Shown here: piece after piece, positions 8,784-18,718 of the stretch | Numbering within the stretch: the first letter of the stretch is position 1 | Layout of the letters: each line of letters begins with the position of its first letter | Assembly (NCBI GenBank): GCA_015494065.1 | Contig: WGCA01000016.1 | Coordinates: 114,336 to 178,335 of the forward strand | Direction of reading: 5' to 3' | DNA: 64,000 bases | Source: Thermodesulfobacteriaceae bacterium | GTDB lineage: Bacteria; Desulfobacterota; Thermodesulfobacteria; Thermodesulfobacteriales; Thermodesulfatatoraceae | Program-made: the position numbers and the translations under genes | Notes under the pieces: model-generated | The model's input: only the letters and a program-made list of their open reading frames with translations | Databases searched by the model: none | What the model was told of the DNA's origin: nothing

Positions 8784-10631
8784 CTACTCCACCGTAACGC
8801 TTTTGGCCAAATTGCGTGGTTGATCCACGTCACACCCTCTGGCCACTGCTATCTCATAAGCCAGGAGTTGTAAAGGGACAGTGTACACGATAGGCAGAAT
8901 TTCCCAACTGCACGGAGGAAGGAAAATGACTTTGTCTGTCATACGGGCCAAATTTTGGTCTCCTTCGGTGCCGAAGGCGATCACTTCCCCCCGCCGGGAA
9001 CGAACCTCTTCAACGTTACTGATCATCTTTTCGTAAACGTGTTGTTCTCGAGGTGCCAGGGCTACTACGGGCATCTCCTCGTCAATCAAGGCGATGGGGC
9101 CGTGTTTCATCTCCCCGGCGGCGTACCCCTCCGCGTGGATATAGGAAATCTCTTTGAGTTTAAGAGCCCCCTCAAGGGCAATGGGAAAGAGGACGTGGCG
9201 CCCTAAATATAAGAAATGAGATTTTTTGTGGTACTCGTAAGCAAGGTCTTTAAGCACCGGATGAATTTCATCAATAAGCTTTTCAAGCAGAACAGGGAGC
9301 CTCACCAAAGATTTGGCCAGCCGTACCCGCTCTTCCTCAGGCATGGAGCCCTTTATTTCGGCAAAATAAAGCATAAGCAGAAGTAAGGCGGTAAGCTGGC
9401 TGGTAAAGGCCTTGGTGGAAGCCACCCCGATCTCCGGCCCAGCGTGGGTGTAGATCGTACCGTCGGTCTCTCTGGTAATGGTACTGCCCAGAACGTTACA
9501 AATGGCTACGGCAAAGGCCCCTTCCTGGCGTGCCTTGCGCAGGCTGGCCAAGGTATCTGCCGTCTCTCCGGACTGGGAAATGGGAATGGCTAAGGTATCT
9601 TTGTCAATTAAGGCGTCCCGGTAACGAAACTCCGAACCCAGTTCCACTTCTACCGGTATTTTGACCCAGCTTTCAAATAAGTATTTGGCCACCAACCCAG
9701 CGTGATAAGAAGTCCCACAGGCAATGATACATATCTTTTTGAGACGCTCTATTTCTTCTTCGGTAAGGCCTATCTCCGGGATTTTTACCCTTCCCGTTTC
9801 CGGATCAAGCCTTCCCCGAAAAGTGTTTAAGATGGCCTGCGGTTGTTCGTATATCTCTTTGAGCATGAAATGCTTGAAGCCCGCCTTTTCCGCCATGGAA
9901 GCGTCCCAGGTAATGGTAACGGGGGTTTTGGAAAGAGAGGCCCCGTTTTCAATGGAGAGGAGACGCAGATTATCTTTGGTCAAGACTGCCATTTCACCGT
10001 CATCCAAAAAGATGACCTGGTTGGTCCAGGGCAACAGAGCAGGGATATCGGAGGCCATAAAATATTCTTCATCGCCAACCCCCAACACCAATGGGCTTTG
10101 GTTCCGGGCGGCGACCAACATGTCTGGGCTCTGGCACCAGATGACACCGATAGCGTAAGCCCCTTCCACTTTGGCCAAGGCCAGACAAACGGCTTCCACC
10201 AGATCGTTGGTTTCTTTCAAGGCCTCTTCTATCAAGTGAGGAATGATTTCCGTATCCGTCTGTGAAGAGAAACGGTGACCTTTGGCCTCTAACTCTCTTC
10301 TCAGGACGTGGTAATTTTCGATGATGCCGTTATGAACCACAACTAATTCCCGCCGGCAATCGGCATGAGGGTGGGCGTTTTCTTCCGAGGGTTCCCCGTG
10401 GGTAGCCCATCTGGTATGCCCCAGGCCTATACCGTGGGGATTATAGCCAGAAGCAACTAATTTTTCTTGTAAATTGATTAGCTTACCTAAAGCACGGATT
10501 ATTTTTAATTCGTTACGGTGAAAGAAAGCAACACCTGCTGAATCATAACCACGATATTCTAATCTTCTTAATCCTTCTAAAAGGATGGGCAAAACAGGTC
10601 GGTTTCCAACGTACCCAATAATTCCACACAT
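8784..10631 (-). CDS. glmS: Glutamine--fructose-6-phosphate aminotransferase
   Basis: MCGIIGYVGNRPV glutaminase N-terminus, SIS domains (CGTSYHAG, SQSGETADTLA), C-terminal DQPRNLAKSVTVE. Confidence 0.98.
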   Translation of the reverse strand: MCGIIGYVGNRPVLPILLEGLRRLEYRGYDSAGVAFFHRNELKIIRALGKLINLQEKLVASGYNPHGIGLGHTRWATHGEPSEENAHPHADCRRELVVVHNGIIENYHVLRRELEAKGHRFSSQTDTEIIPHLIEEALKETNDLVEAVCLALAKVEGAYAIGVIWCQSPDMLVAARNQSPLVLGVGDEEYFMASDIPALLPWTNQVIFLDDGEMAVLTKDNLRLLSIENGASLSKTPVTITWDASMAEKAGFKHFMLKEIYEQPQAILNTFRGRLDPETGRVKIPEIGLTEEEIERLKKICIIACGTSYHAGLVAKYLFESWVKIPVEVELGSEFRYRDALIDKDTLAIPISQSGETADTLASLRKARQEGAFAVAICNVLGSTITRETDGTIYTHAGPEIGVASTKAFTSQLTALLLLMLYFAEIKGSMPEEERVRLAKSLVRLPVLLEKLIDEIHPVLKDLAYEYHKKSHFLYLGRHVLFPIALEGALKLKEISYIHAEGYAAGEMKHGPIALIDEEMPVVALAPREQHVYEKMISNVEEVRSRRGEVIAFGTEGDQNLARMTDKVIFLPPCSWEILPIVYTVPLQLLAYEIAVARGCDVDQPRNLAKSVTVE

Positions 10632-12037
10632 TATCTTGCTCCTTCACCAAAGATTACAATCTTGATGGTTTTAAAAATAATATACAAATCAAACATAACT
10701 GACATATATTTGATATAGTAAAGGTCATATTTGAGTTTTTCTAATGCGTCTTTCTCAGAAGCACCATAAGGATAGCAAATTTGGGCCCATCCGGTGATAC
10801 CGGGATGAACAGTATGGCGTTGATCATAAAAAGGAATTTTTTTTCGCAGCATCTCTACAAAAAAAGGCTGTTCTGGACGGGGGCCCACAAAAGACATATC
10901 CCCTTTCAAAACATTCCACATCTGAGGAATCTCATCTAAACGAAGCTTGCGGATAATACGGCCAACTCTAGTAATCCTAGGGTCGTTTTTACTGGCCCAC
11001 TTAGGTGAATTAGAGTCAATATCAGCACGCATAGACCGAAATTTATATAGTTTAAAAATTTTACCATCTTTTCCCACACGTTCTTGGACAAAAAAAACAG
11101 GTCCTGGCGAATCTAACTTTATAAGGACAGCTATCAAAATGGAAATAGGTAAGGTAACTATTAAACCAAACAAAGATAGAACTATACCAAGTACTCTCTT
11201 TAAAAACAGCACTTTCCCTGACTTACAAAAACCTCCGTGAAAAATAAGCCAACTGGGTCTGATTTTTTCAACTATAATTTTACCGGTAAGATGCTCATAA
11301 AAAGTCTCACCTTCGGTCACATCAATACCTCTCATTCTACAGAGCAAAAGCTCATCTACCGGAAGATTACCTCGCCTATCATCAAGGCACACTACAATTT
11401 TACTGACTCCAAAATTACGACAAACAGAATATAATTCATTAAAACCATATTTAACAACAGGAGTAGGTGATATTAAATTCTCCAGTTCGTCGGCCTTAAT
11501 CCGCATATTATAAGGCACAAAAATTAAAGGCACTGAAAATCCACAATCCAGCTGATTATAAATTTCAGCCAAAATTTCTTTGGCTGGTCCAGAAAAGCCT
11601 AGTAAAGCCACTTTTTCGTTTAAATATCCATTTTTTAGAAAAAAGAAATAAAATAAACGCCAAGTTAAAGCAAAGAAGATAAGAATAAACAAAAAAACCA
11701 TAAATGACCAGTTACTGATCATCAAAAAAGGAAAGATAAGATAAACGGCTCCGAGTAAAAAGGTAGCTACTCCTACGGCCTGCAAGAGACGCAAAGATAC
11801 ATCAAAAAGAGAATCTTCCCGACGAAACGTATATAAATCAAAATAATAAAGCCACAATTGAAGAAAAAAGACAATAAAAACAAATTTCAAACAAAAACTT
11901 ATTTCCGCAAACTGGTAGGGAATATAGCCAAGATGAACGTAAAAAGCTAAACAAGAAGCAGCAACTATAAGAAGAGTTTCGGAAAGAAAAAAAACTAATT
12001 TTCTAGTTGGATAATAGCGATGAAAGAGCCAGATCAT
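10631..12037 (-). CDS. Exopolysaccharide biosynthesis polyprenyl glycosylphosphotransferase
   Basis: N-terminal TM helices; C-terminal sugar transferase motif KLYKFRSMRAD...RLDEIPQMWNVLKGDMSFVGPRPE. Confidence 0.92.
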   Translation of the reverse strand: MIWLFHRYYPTRKLVFFLSETLLIVAASCLAFYVHLGYIPYQFAEISFCLKFVFIVFFLQLWLYYFDLYTFRREDSLFDVSLRLLQAVGVATFLLGAVYLIFPFLMISNWSFMVFLFILIFFALTWRLFYFFFLKNGYLNEKVALLGFSGPAKEILAEIYNQLDCGFSVPLIFVPYNMRIKADELENLISPTPVVKYGFNELYSVCRNFGVSKIVVCLDDRRGNLPVDELLLCRMRGIDVTEGETFYEHLTGKIIVEKIRPSWLIFHGGFCKSGKVLFLKRVLGIVLSLFGLIVTLPISILIAVLIKLDSPGPVFFVQERVGKDGKIFKLYKFRSMRADIDSNSPKWASKNDPRITRVGRIIRKLRLDEIPQMWNVLKGDMSFVGPRPEQPFFVEMLRKKIPFYDQRHTVHPGITGWAQICYPYGASEKDALEKLKYDLYYIKYMSVMFDLYIIFKTIKIVIFGEGAR

Positions 12038-12042
12038 AAACG

Positions 12043-12906
12043 CTAATAACTTTTGTAATATTTATAACGATAGGCATATTTAAAGTGCTTCAACTTAGGA
12101 GAAAAGAGACCCAAACTAGAAGGCATAAAAGCATTAAAAACAAGACCCAAAACCTTAGATCTACCAATCTTATCCAAAGCTTCAGAAACAACGTCTCTAT
12201 CAGAAAAGCCATAACGCACCACAAATACGGTACCATCCATGAGACGAGAAAGAGAAATAGTTTCAGAAGCAACTAGAACAGGAGGAGAGTCGAATATAAA
12301 AAAGAAGTTAGAAAATTTTTTTCTCAAGGATTCAATAAATTTCAAAATAATATCGGAACTAAAACGATCATTAACATCAGAAAGGACGTTACCAGATGGC
12401 AACAGAAAGAGACCTTTATAATTGGTTTGATAAATAAATTCTTCTATATCTCTAGAAGGATCTTTGAAAAAATCTGATAAACCACGCGAAAAGGTCACCC
12501 CTAAAATAGAAGAAAAAGTTGGACGCCTCAGATCACTTTCTATTAAAAGAGTAGGTACGTTTTTAGCAAAAGAAAAGGCCAGATTAATGGCTACGTAAGT
12601 TTTTCCTTCTTGCGGAATAGCGCTAGTAATCAAAATGAAACGGGAAGGAAGGCCAGTCCTTGGATGTAAAATTTGGCTTCTAAGAATCTTAAAATTTTCG
12701 GCCACCAGACTTTCTGGTTGATGAAACGTCAATATTTGTGGAGCTACATTATCCAAAAAGATCTTTTCAAACGAAAATTCTTTCGGCGCGTAAATATCTT
12801 CTGCTTTTGCAGAAGAAGAGTGTTTTCTATTTCCCGACAAATCGTCTTTCTTTTGATTATTTACCTTTTTCTCATAAACTTCTACGATCTTTGATAACTT
12901 ACCCAA
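12043..12906 (-). CDS. Polysaccharide-associated BY-kinase/CpsD-CapB family tyrosine kinase
   Basis: Walker A LITSAIPQEGKTYVAINLAFSFAK, IESDLRRPT, FIFDSPPVL; Tyr-rich C-terminus FKYAYRYKYYKSY. Confidence 0.88.
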   Translation of the reverse strand: MGKLSKIVEVYEKKVNNQKKDDLSGNRKHSSSAKAEDIYAPKEFSFEKIFLDNVAPQILTFHQPESLVAENFKILRSQILHPRTGLPSRFILITSAIPQEGKTYVAINLAFSFAKNVPTLLIESDLRRPTFSSILGVTFSRGLSDFFKDPSRDIEEFIYQTNYKGLFLLPSGNVLSDVNDRFSSDIILKFIESLRKKFSNFFFIFDSPPVLVASETISLSRLMDGTVFVVRYGFSDRDVVSEALDKIGRSKVLGLVFNAFMPSSLGLFSPKLKHFKYAYRYKYYKSY

Positions 12907-12918
12907 GACAAATCTCCC

Positions 12919-13857
12919 TTAATGTTTTATAAAATATTCATAATAGACAAACAAAATTCCGAGAAATAAAAAGAAAAATACCGCAAGATAAACAATCTTT
13001 TTTTGAAAAAATTTTTTATTACAATAATTAATAACTAAGTCCTGAGGAATAATATGATCTAATTCTTTTACTGCCTCACAAACGATATCTTTATTTATCA
13101 ATTTTACTCCCTTTAAGTAAGCATTCATTAAAGAATGATCCGCAATAATATTTATCAACCTTGGAATACCTTTTGAAAAATAAAAAATAGCGTCCACCGC
13201 ATCTTTAGAAAAGAGTTGAGCATTACCAGCCCCTGACTTCAAAATCCTAGTAGCCAGATATTGGGCCACATCATTTATATTATCGAACGGACCCAGATGA
13301 TACTTGAACACAAAGCGCTGTTTCAAAGAATAAAGGGCTTTGGATTTTAATTTTTCATACAAATCAGGCTGCCCCACCAATATAACCACAAATCCAGCTG
13401 TATCTTGAACCAAATTAGACAAAAGCCGCAATTCCTCTAACAACTTTTCAGATAATGACTGGGCTTCGTCAATCAAGAGAACTATAATTTTTCCTTTATC
13501 GATCATGCGCGAGACCGCAACTTTAAATTGTTCCATAAAATCCGCTTTTGAACGAAAACTTTTCAAACCGAGCTTACGTGCTAACAACAAATAAAACTCT
13601 TTCAAAGTTAGATTAGGATTTAATATAGGCAAAACAACAATATCTTTTCTATCTTTTAAATCATTTAAGAAAAAATTAATGAGCGTGGTTTTTCCAACTC
13701 CTACATCTCCAACCAACAATAAAAAGGGCTTTCTTTCTATAACACTATATTTGAGATGAGCTAAAGCTTCTCTGTGCTTGTCGCTTAAATATAAAAAATT
13801 CGGATCCGGATGAATATCAAAAGGATTCTTTTCAAAACCAAAATATTGATAATACAT
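12919..13857 (-). CDS. XrtA/PEP-CTERM-system-associated AAA ATPase (ExeA-like)
   Basis: MYYQYFGFEKNPFDIHPDPNFLYLSDKHREALAHLKY, Walker A GDVGVGKTT, Walker B IVLLIDEAQ, C-terminal TM helix. The track's upstream start at 13923 is less likely than ATG at 13857. Confidence 0.85.
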   Translation of the reverse strand: MYYQYFGFEKNPFDIHPDPNFLYLSDKHREALAHLKYSVIERKPFLLLVGDVGVGKTTLINFFLNDLKDRKDIVVLPILNPNLTLKEFYLLLARKLGLKSFRSKADFMEQFKVAVSRMIDKGKIIVLLIDEAQSLSEKLLEELRLLSNLVQDTAGFVVILVGQPDLYEKLKSKALYSLKQRFVFKYHLGPFDNINDVAQYLATRILKSGAGNAQLFSKDAVDAIFYFSKGIPRLINIIADHSLMNAYLKGVKLINKDIVCEAVKELDHIIPQDLVINYCNKKFFQKKIVYLAVFFFLFLGILFVYYEYFIKH

Positions 13858-13870
13858 TATCTGCGCAAAT

Positions 13871-15421
13871 TTAAATATTTTGAGAAATTTTATAAGCCAA
13901 AAAGGCGTTACCAGAAAGTCCAATAAGAGCGATAAGGGCTAAAACCAGATTTTTTAAAAGAAGGAGCCTTTTCTGTCTCGGCAACAGGACCATAGGGATG
14001 GTAGCCAATACTTTAACGTCAAAAAATCCCTCTAAAACAGAAGGATCGTAAATCCTACGGTCTAAAAAGAATTCAAGCAAAAAGGCCAGTCCTAGACCGG
14101 CCCCTAAAGCCACCACAAAGCCCATCATTAAAATCTTTTTGACGTCAGGAGAGACCGGAACTTCGGGCACACGAGCATGGTCAATGATACGAAATTGTTC
14201 ACCCTGTTGACGTTTTTCCAGCGTTTCTGCCATGGTAGCCTGGATCTTCTTATCCAACAACATACGATAAGTTTTCATCAAATTGGCGTAATCCCGCGTT
14301 AAATCCTTCAATTCCTGTTCCCTCTTAGGAATATTTTCCAGACGCTGTTGATACATCTTAATTTTCTGATTTATATTTTGAATAGACCCATTTATACGAT
14401 TAATCTCCTTATCAATTGCTGCCAACTGCGATTTTAATTTAGCAAGAGAATCATTTTCTTGAACATCATCAAGATTTTCATCGCTGGAATCAACACCCAT
14501 TTCTTTTTTACGCAATTCTATAGCCCTCTTTAACCTAATGACATCCGGGTGTTTTTCAGTATATTTCATACGCAATAATTCATATTTTTTCTCAAGCATA
14601 GCTAAACTACCCGAATAAGAATCAATATCCCCTTCTAAAGAAAGCTTACTTTCTTCTTGCTCAATCTTTTTAAGCTGTTGCAAAATATTAACCTTACGGT
14701 CCTGCAACATTTCCCTTCTCATTTGAAGAGTCTCGTTTTCCTTCTGAAGGCGATCTAAAATAGCAATAATTGAACTTTTTTGCTCAGGAAGTTCTGCCAT
14801 ATATTTCCTCTTATATTCCTGAATGGCCAGCTCTCTCCTTCGCAACTCATCCTCTATCTTTCTTAGCTCTTCATCTAAAAAAGCAGATACTGTCTTAGCC
14901 TGCTCTTCCCTTAGTTTTAGATTTTCTTCTATAAAAACAGACGCAATTTGATTGACGACTTTTGCAGCAATTTGAGGATCGGTATAATCAAAGCTAATTA
15001 TAAATACGTTCCTACGACCACCTCTAGGACGAGAAACTTTAATTGCTTTTCTCATCCTTTCAACCACGGTCTCCATAGGGACATTTTTAGCCATATTTGG
15101 ATACAAATTATATTCTTTGATTAGTCTTTCTAAATTAGTCCTACTCGTAATTTCTTGCCAAATCGAATGAATAAAGGCCTCCATGTCCCCGGAAACCGTG
15201 GAACGGATGTAAGAAGAGGGCACTTTTTGTGGCACAATTGATAGTACGACCTGAGCCCGATAAACCTTAGGTGATCTCAAGACATGAATCTCTGCCAAAG
15301 CAAAAATAGGGATAAATAGAAAAACAATAATCCACTTACGGCGCCAGAGAAAAAGTAAAATAGTATAAAAATCTAGATTCATTCCTAAAGAGTTAGGCTG
15401 TCCTGAATTTTGCGGAGTCAT
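13871..15421 (-). CDS. Wzz-type polysaccharide chain-length determinant
   Basis: Two terminal TM segments flanking coiled coil; RSPKVYRAQVVLSI; IIDHARVPEVPVSPD. Confidence 0.9.
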   Translation of the reverse strand: MTPQNSGQPNSLGMNLDFYTILLFLWRRKWIIVFLFIPIFALAEIHVLRSPKVYRAQVVLSIVPQKVPSSYIRSTVSGDMEAFIHSIWQEITSRTNLERLIKEYNLYPNMAKNVPMETVVERMRKAIKVSRPRGGRRNVFIISFDYTDPQIAAKVVNQIASVFIEENLKLREEQAKTVSAFLDEELRKIEDELRRRELAIQEYKRKYMAELPEQKSSIIAILDRLQKENETLQMRREMLQDRKVNILQQLKKIEQEESKLSLEGDIDSYSGSLAMLEKKYELLRMKYTEKHPDVIRLKRAIELRKKEMGVDSSDENLDDVQENDSLAKLKSQLAAIDKEINRINGSIQNINQKIKMYQQRLENIPKREQELKDLTRDYANLMKTYRMLLDKKIQATMAETLEKRQQGEQFRIIDHARVPEVPVSPDVKKILMMGFVVALGAGLGLAFLLEFFLDRRIYDPSVLEGFFDVKVLATIPMVLLPRQKRLLLLKNLVLALIALIGLSGNAFLAYKISQNI

Positions 15422-15432
15422 ACAATACCTCT

Positions 15433-16731
15433 TTAAAGAGAAAATATTTTAAAAGGAAATTCTTTTGCCTGCCAAAACAAATAATTAATACTAAAAAATA
15501 TACTATTAACTTCGTAATCATTCCCTGGCAAATCAGAATCTGCCCTTCTATAAGAATAAGAAGCAGAAAGTGCCAGCCTTTTAGTTAGCTGTTTTTGAAG
15601 GCCCAGCGATAAACCATAAGTTTTCTCTTGGCCGGATTCTCGCTGTTTAAAATCTTCTATTCTATAGAAACAGGAAGAAGTAAAAGCTAGAGAACGTGTC
15701 AAATCATGAGATAAAGAAAATCTAATATTATAGTATTCCGTAAAGCCGGTATTTTGAGCCTCAGCATATTCGTAGCGATAACCACCAGAACCACTGACAG
15801 AAAAGGTAGTTAACCTAAATTTCTTAGAATAATCAACTGAAAAAGTTATCCCTTCATTTTCCTTTCCCCTCATATCACTATCCCGAAAATAATAACCTAC
15901 TGAAAAATGATAAGCCTGAGTTTTAGTAACTTGCCAGGCATAAGATATGTTAAAATTATATGCCCAATAATCATCCTCATTCAGACCAATGTTCTGTGTC
16001 CTTTCTGCTGAAGCCCCCAAAGATATATGTCTATTATGCGCCAGCTTATAGCCAAGATTTATATTAGCTCCCCACGTGTTTACCGGTCTCTCTGTTTCAA
16101 ATTCTCTTTGAGTAAAACTTAATTCTCCTTTCAAAAACCACCAGGTAAAATCTTTAGAAAGAGAAAAATATTCGGTATAAATTCGTGAATCTTCAATACT
16201 AGGATCTTCGTTTTGCAAATAATTCAACCTAAGACCCACAGAAAAAAAGGAATCTTTTACATATTCATAATCCAAAGACAAATCTCCATTAAGGCGATAA
16301 TAAGGTTTACGCGAACGGCGCCTTTCCCGAAAAACCTGCTCATTAGGCTCAATACTTTCTTCAGTACGATAATAATTAGATGACAAACTAACAGATAACC
16401 TTTTAGAGAGATCCCTAAAATAACTTAAAGATAAATTATGCCTAAAGGCACTATCGTCGCTATTTTGCCAATAAAAACTACGAGACAAACTATAATTAAA
16501 TAACAGATCAGAAACCCTTGTTGCTTTATTAGCAGAAAACGAAAGACCCAGATTAGAATTTACATCGTCTTCCTTATCATCTTCTGTCAAATATAAATTG
16601 TCAGTATAAAGAGACGAACCCCAAAAACGCAAAGCGTAATAATATTTATCTGCAGAAACAACCTCAACAAACAAAAAAATAAAGAACAGCACTAGCAAAA
16701 AGCGATTGAAAGACATAATATTCTCCCACAA
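15433..16731 (-). CDS. Outer-membrane beta-barrel protein of an EPS (XrtA-type) system
   Basis: Signal peptide; alternating aromatic/polar beta-strand pattern through to the C-terminus; lies between wza-like and wzz-like genes. Confidence 0.75.
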   Translation of the reverse strand: MWENIMSFNRFLLVLFFIFLFVEVVSADKYYYALRFWGSSLYTDNLYLTEDDKEDDVNSNLGLSFSANKATRVSDLLFNYSLSRSFYWQNSDDSAFRHNLSLSYFRDLSKRLSVSLSSNYYRTEESIEPNEQVFRERRRSRKPYYRLNGDLSLDYEYVKDSFFSVGLRLNYLQNEDPSIEDSRIYTEYFSLSKDFTWWFLKGELSFTQREFETERPVNTWGANINLGYKLAHNRHISLGASAERTQNIGLNEDDYWAYNFNISYAWQVTKTQAYHFSVGYYFRDSDMRGKENEGITFSVDYSKKFRLTTFSVSGSGGYRYEYAEAQNTGFTEYYNIRFSLSHDLTRSLAFTSSCFYRIEDFKQRESGQEKTYGLSLGLQKQLTKRLALSASYSYRRADSDLPGNDYEVNSIFFSINYLFWQAKEFPFKIFSL

Positions 16732-17304
16732 TTAAGGAACGACTATCACATCATCAGGTTGCAGATAAAAATCATTAATTTTCTGCCCTTTAGCTGCTTC
16801 TTTATAATTAAAATAAAGAATCTTTCTGTTTTTCCCCTCAGTTCTTATCACCATAATCTTGTCTTTTTTAGCCCATTCTGTAAAACCTCCTGCTAAAGCC
16901 AAAGCCTGCAAAATAGTAACCGGTTTACCCATCAGATATCCTCCGGGCTTGGCAATCTCTCCAATAATATAATAATATTTACTGCCAAAAGATTTCACTA
17001 TCACCGTAACAACAGGCAAGTCAATGTATTCCTGTAACTTTTTCTGAATCTCTTCTTTTAATTGCATAGGTGTTTTGCCAGCTGCCATGACATCATCAAT
17101 CAAAGGCAAAGTAATTCGCCCATCTGGCCTCACGGTTACTTCTCTAGTGAAATCTTCTTCTTTCCAGACGATTATTTCCAATACGTCACTAGGACCAATA
17201 ATATACTCATCAGTCTTTAATACTTCGCTCTTAACGTCATAAGAGAAAAATAAAACAAATAAAGTCACGAAAATAAAACCTATTTTTTTAGACATTTTCG
17301 CCAC
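16732..17304 (-). CDS. Polysaccharide export protein (Wza/BexD family)
   Basis: Signal peptide; YIIGPSDVLEIIVWKEEDFTREVTVRPDGRITLPLIDDV; SLBB-like GEIAKPGGY. Confidence 0.92.
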   Translation of the reverse strand: MAKMSKKIGFIFVTLFVLFFSYDVKSEVLKTDEYIIGPSDVLEIIVWKEEDFTREVTVRPDGRITLPLIDDVMAAGKTPMQLKEEIQKKLQEYIDLPVVTVIVKSFGSKYYYIIGEIAKPGGYLMGKPVTILQALALAGGFTEWAKKDKIMVIRTEGKNRKILYFNYKEAAKGQKINDFYLQPDDVIVVP

Positions 17305-17599
17305 TCCTTAGTTTTTGGAGGTACTCTTCCCATTCCCAAGGGAGCATGTATTTCTTTTTCGTATTACATTCCTTACACGCCGGCACCAAATTATCTCTTA
17401 CACTGCGACCACCGCGGGCAAGAGGGATAAGATGATCCATAGTCAATTCGGAAGGCTTGAACCTTCGTCCACAATAATAACAGATCCCCCGGGCACACTT
17501 TTTGCGCCACCACCTGGTCTGCCTTAACTTACGTGCCTTTTGGCGCTCTTGCCGCAAAAACGTTTCGTCAACCAATAGGTCCCTTACGCCTCCTCCCAT
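17288..17599 (-). CDS. HNH endonuclease domain protein
   Basis: CYYCGRRF..LTMDHLIPLARGGRSVRDNLVPACKECNTKK. Confidence 0.88.
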   Translation of the reverse strand: MGGGVRDLLVDETFLRQERQKARKLRQTRWWRKKCARGICYYCGRRFKPSELTMDHLIPLARGGRSVRDNLVPACKECNTKKKYMLPWEWEEYLQKLRSGENV

Positions 17600-17638
17600 G
17601 ACCTTGCCGAAGAAAAAAAGATTTGTTAGCCCTATTGC

Positions 17639-18718
17639 ATGTTAAACTTTCAGGACCCTGCTTTGAAGCAAATCCACGAAAAAATCGAAAATAACGAACG
17701 TCTCGACCTTTCTGACGGTCTCAAACTATTCCAGACCAACGATCTTCTGGGCCTTGGAAAACTGGCTGCCCTGGTCAAAGAAAGACTCCACGGCCCCAAA
17801 GTATACTACGTTTTTAACCAGCACGTTAATTATTCCAATATCTGCGTAAATAAATGCAAATTCTGTGCCTTCAGACGCCCAAAAGGACACCCTGAAGCTT
17901 ACGCCTTAAATATCGAAGAAATATTAACAAAACTTAAACAGGCCGGAAACAGCATCCGGGAAATTCACGTGGTGGGGGGACTGCACCCAGATCTTCCTTA
18001 CCAATACTATTTGGACCTCGTCAAAAGTCTCAAAGAAAATTTTCCTCACGCCCATATTAAAGCCTTTACCTGTGTTGAAATTGATCACCTGGCCCGTATT
18101 TCAGGAAAAGACGTCAAAGAGGTCCTTAGCGAATTGAAAGAAGCCGGGCTTTCCTGCTTACCCGGGGGTGGGGCAGAAATCTTTGCTGAAAGGATCAGAC
18201 AAAAACTCTGTCCCGAAAAAATTTCCGGCCAGCGCTGGCTCGAGATTATGAAAATCGCCCACGAGCTGGGCATTCCCTCTAACGCCACCATGTTATACGG
18301 CCACTTGGAAACCCCGGAAGAAAGGCTTGAACATTTACTGGCCCTGCGCACCCTCCAGGACCAAACCAAGGGTTTTCTCTGCTTTATTCCTCTGCCGTTT
18401 CTCCCGCAAAAATCCTATTTAAAAGAAATCTCCCCCACCACCGGCTTTGAAGACCTCAAAATGATAGCCGTCTCCCGGTTGATGCTTGATAACATCCCCC
18501 ATATCAAGGCCTATTGGATATTTCTGGGCCTAAAACTTGCCCAGGTAGCCCTCCATTTTGGCGCCGATGACCTGCACGGCACCGTATACGAGGAAAAGAT
18601 AAGTGAATTCTCGGGCCAGGAAGGGGAAAAGGCCCTTTCCCGAGAAGAAATAGAAAGGGTTATCCGGGAAGCGGGCTTCCAACCGGTAGAAAGAGACGCC
18701 CTTTACCGCCCCGTTTAG
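17639..18718 (+). CDS. mqnE: Aminofutalosine synthase (radical SAM)
   Basis: [10 protein letters not shown] radical SAM motif; [34 protein letters not shown]. Confidence 0.93.
   Translation: MLNFQDPALKQIHEKIENNERLDLSDGLKLFQTNDLLGLGKLAALVKERLHGPKVYYVFNQHVNYSNICVNKCKFCAFRRPKGHPEAYALNIEEILTKLKQAGNSIREIHVVGGLHPDLPYQYYLDLVKSLKENFPHAHIKAFTCVEIDHLARISGKDVKEVLSELKEAGLSCLPGGGAEIFAERIRQKLCPEKISGQRWLEIMKIAHELGIPSNATMLYGHLETPEERLEHLLALRTLQDQTKGFLCFIPLPFLPQKSYLKEISPTTGFEDLKMIAVSRLMLDNIPHIKAYWIFLGLKLAQVALHFGADDLHGTVYEEKISEFSGQEGEKALSREEIERVIREAGFQPVERDALYRPV

Noticed and set aside
13858-13923. Apparent overlap of the XrtA-type ATPase ORF with wzz
   Set aside because: Comes from an upstream start choice; homology-like N-terminus MYYQYFGFEKNPF starts at 13857, after the wzz stop.
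10631-17304. Transposon or prophage as carrier of the A+T-rich EPS block
   Set aside because: No transposase, integrase, terminal repeats or tRNA boundary seen at either edge; recombination within shared genes is the simpler reading.
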